This document shows, in pieces, positions 1-10,806 of a DNA stretch of 64,000 nucleotides (within the stretch, counting starts at the first letter, position 1; every line of letters begins with the position of its first letter). The stretch spans positions 26,291,375 through 26,355,374 of the forward strand of contig CAIIXF020000005.1 in the NCBI GenBank assembly GCA_903813345.2. Reading direction: 5' to 3'. The DNA comes from Owenia fusiformis (Eukaryota; Annelida; Polychaeta; Sabellida; Oweniidae). Below the pieces are notes generated by a model. That model was not told the origin of the DNA. It worked only from the letters and a program-made list of their open reading frames with translations, and did no database searches. The position numbers and the translations under genes were made by a program.

Positions 1-474
1 TTGACACCCCCAAAAGAATTTGAAAAAAATTCACATTTTTCTTATTGGATCATACACACAGGCGTACCAGATGGTTGCAAATTTGCTCCAAATACAAGCA
101 AATTTCAAAATTTTCCTGGGGGAGAACCCCCAGACCCCCTGAATGCTCAGTTTTTTAATCACTCAACTCTTATTCTTGTGGTGGTGGCGTACTACTTAGA
201 AACTTACACTTTGAAAGTGCCTAGAAAGCACCAAATAGCATCTCAAAACTGTAAAATTTTCTAGGGGGAGTGGACCACTCCTCACACCCCCCACAAAACA
301 ATTGGAACGTTTGGAAGTTGCATTTGTTAATTCCAAACCAATATAGGGAGTAACTGACCCCCCCGCCTCTGTCTTACGCGATTTGATTTACGCGGCAAAA
401 AAATTGACAATTTTATATTTTCTTTAGTAAGCTAAAAACTGCACCCCCCTTGGAAAAAAGTGTCTTACGGGCCT
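1..474. repeat. C-rich dispersed element, right-hand part (copy 1)
   Basis: The same element occurs again, more completely, at about 8336-10594. Shared blocks include a 'cactttgaaagtgcc' core followed by 'caccaaatagcat', a 'ccccacaaaacaattg' block, and a right end with 'atagggagtaac', 'acgcgatttgatttacgcgg' and the terminal 'gtcttacgggcctg'. This copy enters from beyond the left edge, so its full length is unknown. The open frame at 1-264 lies wholly inside the repeat and resembles no protein I know. Confidence 0.8.
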
Positions 475-520
475 GATCTGTTAAGAAGTGGAGTTAAGAA
501 TATTGGTACGGAGGCCATAA

Positions 521-1910
521 TTGTATTAGGGTACGGTCAGTTCAGTGCTGGAATTTGGTTTTTGTTGTTATGTTCATTATTTGCGCTTCATTGTCATGTG
601 TCTTGTGTTGATATTTTGTGTGTTCGAGGAGGCATTAATTTGTTCGTGTTTGGTTGTATTTTTTGTTTTCCGGCATTTTGCGGTATTTTCGATTTGTTGA
701 GTTGGTTTGAGTTTGTTGGTGTCTAGTTTAGGTTTATGGTCGGTGAATCGTTTTTCTGTTGGTTCAGGTGGCTTGTTTAATGTTTTAGTTTTCAGTTGGT
801 GTGTGCATTATGCTTGTGGCATATCTTGTTGTTGAGATATTAACTTGAATGTAAGGTTTAATGGCCCGTATTTTAAATATTTTGATTTTCCCTTATTTGT
901 GTTTTATCGGGAGGGTGTATGTGTATTGGTTAATTGCATCGGGGTATGGTCGGTTCAATGTTGAAATTGAATCTGGTTGTTTTGTTCATTGTTTCAGCTC
1001 CATAGTCAGGTATATGTTATGTTCATATTGTGTGCATTAGAAGAGTTGTTGATTTTTTCGTGTTTAGTCGCGTTTTGGTGTTTTCGTCATTTTGCGGTAT
1101 TTTCGATTTGTTGAGTTGGTTTGAGTTTGGTGGTGACTAGCACGGGTCTATAGTAGGTAAATTGTCTTTTGATGGTTCAGGTGATTTGTTTAATGTTTTA
1201 GCTTTCCGTTGGTGTGTGCATTATGTTCGTGGCATATCTTGTTGTTGAGATATTAACTTGAATGTAGGGTTTGATGGCCCGTATTTCAAATATTTGATTT
1301 TCTCATATTTGTGTTTTATCGGGAGGGTGTATTCGTATTGGTTGATTGCATCATGGTATGGTCAGTTCGATGTTGAAATTTAATTTGGTTGTTTAGTTCA
1401 TTGTGATAGCTTCATGGCCAGGTATATGTAATGTTCATATTATGTGTATTAGAAGGGTTGTTAAATTTTCCGTGTTTGGACGTGTTTTGGTGTTTTCGGC
1501 ATTTTGCGGTATTTTCGATTTGTGAAGTTGGTTTAGGTTTGGTGGTGTTTAGGGTGGATCTATGGTCGGTAAATCGTTTTTCTGTTGATTCAGGCGGCTT
1601 GCTTAATGTTTTTGCTTCCTGTTGGTGTGTGTATTATGTTGGTATCATATCTTGTTGTTGAGATATTAACTTGAATGTGGGGTGTAATGGTCCGTATTTC
1701 AGATATTTTGATCTTCCCATATTTGTGTTGTATTGGGAGGGCGTATGCATATAAGTTGATTGTGTCTGTGTGTGGTTTAATGTTTAAGTCTGGTTTGGTT
1801 GTGTTGTTTTTCTTTCATCCTTTATTGTGAGGTATTTTTGGTGTTGATAGTGTGTGTTTTGAGGGAGTTATGAATTTGTTTGCGCATAACCGTTTTTTGG
1901 TGATCTAGGA
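521..1910. repeat. 413-bp tandem repeat, three units plus a decayed fourth
   Basis: The block 'gttgttgagatattaac' starts at 828, 1241 and 1654, exactly 413 bp apart. A second marker ('ttgcatc..ggtatggtc') recurs near 521, 934, 1346 and 1760. The fourth unit decays and fades out near 1910. The + strand is strongly T- and G-biased. The apparent reading frames at 460-726 and 1431-1661 fall within the units and are incidental. The array starts about 45 bp after the end of copy 1 of the C-rich element. Confidence 0.9.
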
Positions 1911-2826
1911 GAGTCCAAAATTGAGGATTTTGATCTTTCATCCCAGCTAATATTTCATCTAATCGGGGTCATAACATCATGATAAAGCATGACATCTCAT
2001 TTCTTCTCAGCCCTGAGATGTTTCAGGAGAAACAGAAAGATGCTATGATTAGAGTGGGGTCATAAAACTGTTGTACATGTGCCGGTGCTAATATCTGCTG
2101 TTAAATGCAATACATGTCTATTACATGTATGTAATGTATTGACATTAGGTAAATTATTACATGATAACTTTCACACTTATTGACAGTTGTAACTCTTCTC
2201 ATCTGATGTGCTCAGATCACAGAACATGCCTCATAATATCAGACCATGTTTCAGGTGAAACAGGAAGATGTTATGAGTAAAAAGTGTATACCTGTAATTA
2301 GCGGGGGGGGGTATGGATGGGAGGCACTGTGACATCCACAACAGTCCAATAGTAAAAATAACTATGTCCATATAGAATTTAAAAAAATCTCATTTCAACG
2401 TTACTCTATTCATGGAAGCGTCAAGTCATGAAAGAACACTGCTAAACACTAAAATGAACAAATCGATTTGATTATTTTTGAAATAAACAAATGTATTTTC
2501 ATAACTGATTAGAACATCTACCTGACTGATATACTATTTTCTAAATAAAACATAGATTAATGAGTCCTGCTTACAAAATATGCTGTGCCTTTTATTAAAA
2601 TAACTAATACATAAGACGGAATTGTTATCATATCAGAATTCTATATATTATGTCTTTCCAAATAAATCATGCCAGGTTGCAGGTTGAGAATAAACACCAA
2701 AAGCTAGATAGTCAAATGCGTATACTATTATCTGTAACACACACGTATTCTACATAGTTTGACATACATTAAAAAAGAGACTAGGAAAAACATTTTAATC
2801 TGAATATCTGCAAAGAGTAATCATAT
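1911..2826. other. Non-coding spacer
   Basis: AT-rich with no open frame worth naming. It holds a G9 run near 2302 and two similar stretches ('atgtttcagg.gaaacag.aagatg') near 2018 and 2248, suggesting an old local duplication. I see no gene. Confidence 0.5.
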
Positions 2827-2832
2827 ACTAGG

Positions 2833-3106
2833 CAGGCCTGTCAACTGTCCCGCAATTTGCGTATTTGTTACGCATTTGCTGAAGAATTTGAAGTCACGCC
2901 AGTTATTTTTGCGTGACAGAAAATGTCACGCAAATACGCATTGTACCTGGTAATTGTCAAGCAAAAATGTTTCTGTAGAAAAATTTCCAAAAAGATCGTC
3001 TACACAGCAAAAATACGAACGCCGGAAAAAAATGTACGCATTTAGTTCGGTCTTTTCACGCGAATTACGTATATGTCACGCATTCCGTTCGAAATTTTTC
3101 GTACCT

Positions 3107-3138
<32 letters not shown>

Positions 3139-3342
3139 TTGATGGATGTTTGAAACGCGAGCGTACCGAGCGCGAAAAATTTGAGGTGTTCAAAATTTGG
3201 CAAGATGTAATAAAATTTAAACCAAGGTGTTCAAAATTTGGATCAAGGTGTTCAGATTTGGACCAAGGTGTCCACATTTTGAGGGGAGGTGTTCAACATT
3301 TCCAAGTCACTCATGTTAGGTGTTCCCAAGTTGACAGGCCTG
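2833..3342. mobile_element. 510-bp inverted-repeat element (MITE-like)
   Basis: Perfect 14-bp terminal inverted repeats: CAGGCCTGTCAACT at 2833-2846 and its reverse complement at 3329-3342. The element is flanked by the direct repeat ACTAGG at 2827-2832 and 3343-3348, consistent with a target-site duplication. It contains a 30-base C run (3108-3137) and a degenerate array of 'caaggtgttcaaaatttgga' at about 3185-3300. The CAGGCCTG start resembles hAT-type termini, but the visible duplication is 6 bp, not the 8 bp usual for hAT. There is no transposase; the short frames across the C run are artefacts of low complexity. Confidence 0.85.
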
Positions 3343-3348
3343 ACTAGG

Positions 3349-5094
3349 TATCGTCTATAACAAAATCATCGCATGTTCAAACCCGCCAAAAGGGGGACAC
3401 GAGGCATTATCTAAAAGGCCCAAGAGACACGTTCCCTTGAAAAGTCATTACATGTACATAGGCCATGGACATTCAATAGATGCATAGGCGTAGCTAGGGG
3501 GGGGGGGGGCGGTGTGCGATCGCCATGAGATAGAGGAAGAAAAGAGCACCACAGACTGAAAGCTTGCTACTCCTCTGCCTGTACAGTGTATTAATCAATT
3601 TACATTATTCGCTACTTCTAGGATCTAACTCGGGGTACATAATAATGCGAGTAGTTTTTCTGCCCGGGTTACTCTGTCTCATTATGTTTATACTTACATC
3701 TTACTTACATGTACATATTGAAAATGATTGGGGGGGGGGGTAAAGCGTCTTTATCCTTGATTAGTCTTTATGATCCAAAATGTTAAAGAATCGCTATCAA
3801 AATGTTGAAAACAAAGAGATATCTATGGTCCTGTATGTGACCTTGCCATAAATGTAGACGGAACAAACGAGATTTACGCATTAGGAAATTATCTTAAAAT
3901 ATATCTAAATAATAGTTTCAGGCTCACATATGCGTGTATATGTGTAGCGTAATCATTCAGAAAAGTCGTACAATCCCAAATAATTGAAATATCTTATTCT
4001 ATGTAATTAGCGCCCAGGGCTTTTAGAAAATTGAAAATAGACCCTTCAGACATCTAATAAGCGCCCATACATGAACGAAGTTAAAATTCCAAGGAATTGT
4101 ATGTATGGCAAATGAAAATTTCCACTAGGGACGGTTGATAATCGATCTTAACTTCTACCTTATTTTTTTAATTGGATGATAGATCATCATGTTCGGGTAA
4201 AAGTCATGTAAAAATCGTGAAAAGTAAAAAAGAAATGAGAATGTCTAAGAACTATGGTATATGTACTGAACTTTAAAACCACTGGAAAATTATAAGGTCA
4301 AAGGAGCTTTGAATCAAGGTACCAAGACACTCGATCATTAATCAAAAAACAGATTCCTTCTTTCTGATTACACATCATATTTATCAACACTGATGATTAC
4401 ATGTAAGGGATTAAATCCTAATTCTATTGATCAGGTTATTTGATGGGATTATTATTTTTGGAACTCTCTGATCTAACTAAATGCATGTAGTTCATAGCCT
4501 GGAGTTCATACATGTTATTACATACATGTAGTTATACAATCTTGGCAGCATTTTGAAAATATAATTGTTTTATAGAATTGAACAGATTACAGATGTGGTA
4601 AGAATGAATTACCAAAACGTGGGTATTGTCAAACTTATCCCCGATTTAACAATGATGCAAAAAGCCATCCTTTGATCAATAGTTTAATCACAAGTTCGGG
4701 TTATGTGGATTATAAAATAACAGCTCTTAAAGAATAATCCATTGTCATTGAAAATGATACCGGACCCTCATACTTCTCCCGGGATATTTCTCTTTAAACC
4801 AAACTCAATATTTGGAACAAACTTCTGATAAAACACATTATTCAACCCCCCGCCCAATGAATATAGTCTTTGTTGTAAAATAAAGGTAATTGTGCTTATA
4901 CACAATTTAGCGTTTGTTTCGAGATTCCCTTGCAAAATTAAACCCTGATTCAATCCATTCCTAGCAGAACACCAACCACCAAGGCTGAAAAAGGACACAT
5001 CATAAAGTGAAATGAAACAAAAGTATTATTTTCAAAATGCCAAAACAGTCATGTCTTCTTTTATTTTATAGCTGTATCAATTGAATACATGTTA
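3349..5094. other. Non-coding spacer with repeat fragments
   Basis: No gene seen. It contains a truncated 'gcgtagctaggggg...gtgcgatcgcc' fragment near 3488-3530, which matches the left end of the element at 5095. A half copy of the 'aattagcgccc...ataagcgccc' repeat (compare 21826-22050) lies at about 4005-4075, and a G10 run near 3731. The 4768-4998 minus-strand frame has no recognisable features. Confidence 0.5.
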
Positions 5095-5268
5095 CAGGGG
5101 CGTAGCCAGCTTTCAGTCAGGGGGTGCGATCGTCAAAATAATTCGGTTTTCAGTGAGGGGGGGGTTTCCACGTACAAGGCATTCAAAGGTCCTTTCTTCT
5201 TCTTTCTTAATTGGTTATGGGGGGGGGGGGTGCGATCATTCACCCATCGCACCCCCCTGGCTTCACCT
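5095..5268. mobile_element. Short GGGGCGTAGCCAG-type inverted-repeat element
   Basis: The left end reads CAGGGGCGTAGCCAG followed by 'gggggtgcgatcg'. The right end reads 'catcgcacccccctggcttcacc', an imperfect inverse of it. A run of about 13 G lies in the middle. Fragments of the same family are visible near 3488, at 6190-6236 and at 47265-47346. Frames crossing it are not genes. Confidence 0.65.
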
Positions 5269-5377
5269 ATGTGTTATAACAAACGTGACACAATATCAAC
5301 TATATTTAAGGAATAAAGACCGAGATTTTATGATTTATGGCGTGATATACAGTATGACCAAAACATTTATTCTGTTC

Positions 5378-5423
5378 ATTGTCAAAAGACCGAAATCGCG
5401 TAGCGATTGAGGTCTTTGTCAAT
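5378..5423. other. Long imperfect hairpin
   Basis: An inverted repeat with arms of about 20 bases around a TAG-like centre. The left arm holds 'attgtcaaaagacc.aaatcg' and the right arm 'cgatt.aggtctttgtcaat'. Part of the arm is repeated near 5475 ('aaaatcgaggtctttgtaacg'). It may be the core of a decayed inverted-repeat transposon; a non-coding RNA hairpin is possible but unsupported. Confidence 0.5.
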
Positions 5424-8018
5424 GGCCAGAATAAAATTTGAGGTCATATATCTGACATACATCATAAAATCGAGGTCTTTGTAACGATTCTAATATGATA
5501 AACACAGACAAAAAAAATATTTGCATTTATGAATTTTAGCGGTCATACATACTCCAACTTTTCTAGTCGTATTGTGACCATGGGCTTTCAACTAGAAAAA
5601 GCCCATGTTGTGACGTCACGTATCATTTTAGAATTAAAATTATATATTGTTAGTGGCTTATTAATCCTACGTCAAACATTCTGGTACGCAAGAACCCCTC
5701 TTATCTGCCGTTTGCGTTTGGAAGGATAAAGACAAAGGTGGCGCGGCTATATCGCGATATACGTCAAATCTTTATGACATTTCCCTTCACCAGGGCCTAC
5801 AATAATATTCTTAACACCACTTATTAACCGATGCATGCATCAAGGGGTAGACATCATTCAAAAGCCATAATTATAACTGGGTCGGTCGGGGGAAGGTTTG
5901 CATACAATGCAATTTCTACATGCAAGCTCATTTTCACATATGCACATATAATTAATAAAGTTGATTCCTTGGGAATTCTAATTGGGTTTATAAGCGTGAC
6001 AAGGGGAGCGAGGGGTTCGCACATCCTCCCCACAAGCAATAAAATACAAACATTAGGTAGATGAAGAAAAGAGCGTTTAAATTGATTTTTAGTTTGAAGC
6101 TTGCATCATTTTTGTAAACATTCAAAACAAATCTTTTTTGCCTCCCTTATGTCCCTTATGTCACGACTGAAAACCGCAAATATTTTGGCGATTACACCCC
6201 CCCCCCCCCCGACTGAAAGCTGACTACAGCCCTGGGGTTTTATCAAAAACTATATCATTAACATTTTATCATTATGCAGGAAATCCAAATTGGTAAATAT
6301 GTTGCATTTATTGAAGGAATTCCACTGTAAAATATATATGAATGTTTGATATGAATATGAATACATCCATACTCTAAATATCCATTCTTTTGATATATGA
6401 TGTTGTTTCAAAGGCAATTGAAAACTTTAATCTAACTAAATCATTAAAGCATTTCTAATTGCTAATTATGTGTATCAACACTTCGATTACACCTCAGCCG
6501 GAGATTAAATCTTAATAATTTGATCAAAGGGATTGTAATTTTCCCCAATTCTCTTATCTATGTTGCTATGTGTATACTCGTTATATTGTGTCCGGTATGT
6601 GCAAGGGCGTTACAATACCCGGGAAATTATCGGTTCGTGCAGTACTTGTTTGTGATAGCGCCCTCTGTAGGTCACTGTGCTTATAGCCTACAGTAATACG
6701 GGGTAGGATATCGGGAATTCGGTCAGTTTCTATCCGTCGATTTCGCTATGAATTGAAGCAAGTGTGACCACTTTATCCACTTAAACAATTTGATAATTGA
6801 TTAAATCTTTAAACAAAATCGATAAACACGTTATACACTTCCTATCTCCTTAGAAATTAGCATGTATTTATGGATTGTGTTTTCGAACAAGGCTCGACCC
6901 ATACCAATAGGGAAATCCTTATGCTAATTAGTATGACGTCATATTTTCCTGGGGAATCCTAGATTTCAAAGCTTCAGTCTGTTATTGTGTCAAATGTAAA
7001 CGCTCTTTTGCAGACAGAAAATTGACAGATTAGCTTTTAACTTTCAGCTTTGATGTTTAAATATTCTGTATTTCTACTGGACTTCTTGCTGAATATCATA
7101 TAATGTTATAACTTGATTTGGACAATTGCCTGATTGATCATTCTGAAATTTTGATTGTGATTCATGATTGATTGGCAAGAAAAATAATTCCTATTGTTTT
7201 CCAGCGAAGTCAAAATGTTACAGCATGAGTTATAATGTCGAGTTTGCATCATGTTAAATTCTGCTAGTGATTAGAAGTCCATGCACAAGCATACACATAA
7301 GAGACAAACACACCCAGGCTCCAGGCCGTGGATGGAAATATAAAACTATTTAAGGCACAAACTGGTATTAATAGACCGATATGTAGTGTCTGCCATGTAT
7401 TGAAGGTAAACCAATCTGCATTATTAATGTTTCTTCTATCAATACATGGATTGTGCAATAGAAAAGCAATGGCACAATCAAAAATGTGCATATCAATCGT
7501 GAATATCTCTCGGTTCAAAGCTTATTTCCAACAGAATCGTGTCAAAATATGTGTCTGAGTAACAGTTATACATTATAAGATCGCAAACTCTTACCAATTA
7601 TCAGCCGAATGGCTCATTTTCAACGAAATGTCCTTAAGACAACAGCCCTGGGTCGCGCCTGAGACCAAAAACTACTTCAAATAGCCCTCCCCTAATTATA
7701 TTGGATAATCACATTTATGCGTGCGTGCGCAGCTCATCCACTGAACGAAACGCCACTTCCCGCTGAAATCACCGGGTATTGATCTTTCCCTTGGTATGTG
7801 TTGATAAACCAAAGATATGTTTTTTGGATATCAACATTCAGAAAAAAGTGTAATATACCATTCTAGATACTTTTGTTGCATCCTTCATAGCAGGGTTAGA
7901 AAACTCAAACGGATACCAGTTTTGATTATATGGTAATCAGGGCCGTCAGATGGGGGGGGGGGTGCGATGGGTGCGACCGCACCCCCCTTTACCCTTTGCA
8001 TTCGTTTGACTTCACTTC
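5424..8018. other. Non-coding spacer with CRE-like palindromes and repeat fragments
   Basis: No gene recognised. Perfect TGACGTCA palindromes occur at 5611-5618 and 6934-6941. A fragment of the GGGGCGTAGC family (C-run then 'gactgaaagctgactacagccctggg') is at about 6190-6236. A G-run hairpin ('ggggggtgcg' against 'cgcacccccc') is at about 7948-7990. The frames at 7264-7558 on both strands overlap each other and show no domain. Confidence 0.5.
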
Positions 8019-8335
8019 TTAAAAGAGAGCTTCGTCTTCACTCTTTCAAACTAAAATAAACCTGTGAACTCACCGCACCAATCAGTGTTCGTCGGCCAAA
8101 TTTGACCGACGTTCTATATATGGTCATTCTTTCTGACGTCATCATTGAGCCCGGAATTGACCAATGACATGCACATATTTAATTAGAACGCATTTGGCAT
8201 ATGTTTCTTCAAGCTCGCGGATTGGTGGAAGAAAGGTCAGCACGTAGGTCAAAAGTGATTTATTACCCAAACTGTCACCGGTACCTGTCGTGGGGCGGGG
8301 CTAATAAACTGTAATATGGTATCTACTAGGCAGAG
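8019..8335. promoter_or_regulatory. Promoter-like cluster: CCAAT boxes, CRE, GC box
   Basis: Within about 230 bp lie CCAAT at 8078-8082 and 8161-8165, an inverse CCAAT (ATTGG) at 8221-8225, a perfect CRE TGACGTCA at 8134-8141 and the GC box GGGGCGGGGC at 8292-8301. There is also an imperfect palindrome, CGTCGGCCAAATTTGACCGACG, at 8090-8111. The combination resembles a metazoan promoter. No first exon is recognised nearby, and the C-rich repeat begins at once downstream. It could be the promoter of a gene I cannot see, an intronic enhancer of TMEM43, or part of a repeat. The 15-mer TTAAAAGAGAGCTTC at 8019-8033 recurs at 16058 and 37692. Confidence 0.35.
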
Positions 8336-10594
8336 TGTAGTTTAACTAGACTCTGCACGCAGGGTAACCCCCCTTTGACACCCCCAAAAAAAAATTTGAA
8401 AAAAAAATTATTTTTTTGAAAAAAAATGTTTTTGAATTTTTTTTTTCATTGACTTATACACTTTGAAAATGCCCAGAACGCACCAAATAGCATCTCAAAA
8501 TTGTAAAATTTTCTGGGGGTGAGGGTGGGCCACCCCTCACAATCCCCACAAAACAATGGAAAAGTTCTGAATTTATTTTATATATAGTCTCAGACACTTT
8601 TAAAGTGCCCTGACATCATCAAATACAAGTAGCTAGTGTAGTCAATGATTCTTGGAGACTAACCCTTACTCGCCCTCTGGCATCCCCACCCCACCTCGCT
8701 CTCTGGCACCCCCCCCCCCCATATAAAATTGAATTTTTCATATTTTTTGTTGAGTCATATACTTTGAAAGTGCCTAGAAAGCACCAAATAGCATATTAAA
8801 ATTGTAAAATTTTCTAGGAGAGTTGGTCACCCTCCATCCCCCACAAAACAATTGAAATAATTCTGAATTTTGTGTATTGTCTCAGAGACTTTTAAAGTTC
8901 CCAGACATCATCAAGTAGCTCCTTGATATAGTCAATGTTTCTGGGGTACTAATACTTGCTCCCCCTCTGGCATCCCCACCCCACCTCCCCTCTGGCACCC
9001 CCCTTGACACCCCTCCAAATAATGGAAAAAATTGTGATTTTCAAAAATGTTTTAATTGACTCATACACTTTGAAAGTGTCCAGAGAGCACCAAAATGTCT
9101 GTCTTAAAATTGTAACATTTTCTAGAGGAAGTGGGCCACTCCTCATACTCAAAACAAAACAATTGAAAAGTTCCGAATTTATTTTATATATTGTCTCACT
9201 TTTAAAGTGCCCTGACATCATGAAATAGCTACTTGATATAGTCAATGATTCTTGGAGACTAACCCTTACTCGCCCTCTGGCATCCCCACTCCACCTTGCT
9301 CTCTGGCATCCCCCCCCCTTTAGACCCCCCCCCCCCCCCCAAATTGAAAAAAGTGATTTCGTCATATTTTTTGTTGAGTCATATGCTTTGAAAGTGCCTA
9401 GAAAGCCCCAAATAGTATATTAAAATTGTAAAATTTTCTAGGAGAGTTGGCCACCCCTCACATCCCCCACAAAACAGTTGAAATAATTCTGAATTTTGTG
9501 TATTGTCTCAGACACTTTTAAAGTTCCCAGACATCATCAAATAGGTTCTTGATATATTCGATGATTTTTACTCGCCCTCTGGCATCCCCACCCAACCTCC
9601 CCCTCTGGCATCCCCCTTGACAACCCTCAAAAGTTGAGAAAAACAATTATTTTTCAAATTTTTATTGACCCACTTTAAAAGCACTTTAAAAGTGCTCAGA
9701 TGCACCAAATATCATCTTAAAATTGTAAAATTTTCTTGGAGAGTTGGCAATCCTTCAAATCCCCCACAAAACAATTGAACAAATTCTGAATTTCACTTAT
9801 TGTCTCAGACAATTTTAAAGTGCTCAGACATCATCAAATAGCACCTTGATATGGTCAATGTTTCTGGGGGACAACCACTTGGTCCCCCTCTGGCACCCCA
9901 CTCTTCACCCTCTCATCCTCTTTGACATCCCCAAAAGAATTCCCATTTTTTATTGACTCATACACTTTGAAAGTGCCCAGAAAGCACCAAATAGCATCTA
10001 AAAGTGTAAAATTTTCAACGGGGAGTGGGCCACTCCTCACACCCCATATAAAACAATTGGACAGCTTGGACACTTAAACAGTCACCAAGTGACATAATGA
10101 AATCATAAAAATTTCTGGCACCCCATCCCAAAAACTAAAGCATTGATTTACTCAAACACATCAAAAGTGCTCAGAATTAATCAGACAGCATCTTGAATTG
10201 GTTGAATTTTCCTGTGCTGCCCCCTCGCTCCCCTAAGAAGAAAATGATTGAAAATCTGAATTTCTTTAAATTGATTCTATTGATTAAAACACCTTAAAGT
10301 GTCCAGAAATCACTGAATGTGATCTTGAACTGGTAAAATTTTCGGGAAAACATGTATGCCCTTCTAGCACACCTTCCCCCTATTTCAGTGTTTCTCCAAA
10401 TTGCTCATTCAATATTTAGTCTAAAAACCATAAAAATACTACAAAATTGGCTGAATGGCACCAATATAGGGAGTAACCGACCCCCCTTCCCCTCTCACTC
10501 ACGCGATTTGATTTACGCGGCAAAAATTGACAATGTCATATTCTCTTTAGTAAAAACCGCACCCCCCTTGGAGAAAAGTGTCTTACGGGCCTGT
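8336..10594. repeat. C-rich satellite-like element (copy 2), about six ~300-bp units
   Basis: The marker 'actttgaaagtgcc' or a close variant recurs at 8460, 8761, 9067, 9386, about 9682 and 9964, spacings of 282-319 bp. Each unit also holds a second diverged version ('acttttaaagtgcccagacatcatcaaatag'), so the ~300-bp unit is an old dimer of a ~150-bp monomer. Two further decayed monomers are visible at about 10140-10350. The right end (10460-10594) matches 341-474 and ends in 'gtcttacgggcctg'. Frames here on both strands are repeat artefacts. Confidence 0.85.
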
Positions 10595-10806
10595 ATATAC
10601 ATGTGATTGTAGAATCAAGAATACTGGATGCCAGAAATTTAGAATTGTATAACTGGGCACTAATTGAGGCACTTGAAAAATTCGCGAAAACATTTCGAAT
10701 ATATAAAAAAAGAAACAAAATGTAAAAATTTTCAAAATTGCTCCTGTGAATTCAAAATGTTTCATAATATTTTATTCCATTAGATTGTGTCTTTTTTTGG
10801 CTTCAG

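Noticed and set aside
8949-9365. 138-codon minus-strand frame
   Set aside because: It lies wholly in the C-rich satellite-like element; glycine runs come from poly-C tracts.
1-10806. Search for the missing N-terminal exons of TMEM43
   Set aside because: No stretch encoding the expected first membrane segment or luminal start with splice sites was found; they probably lie upstream of the window.
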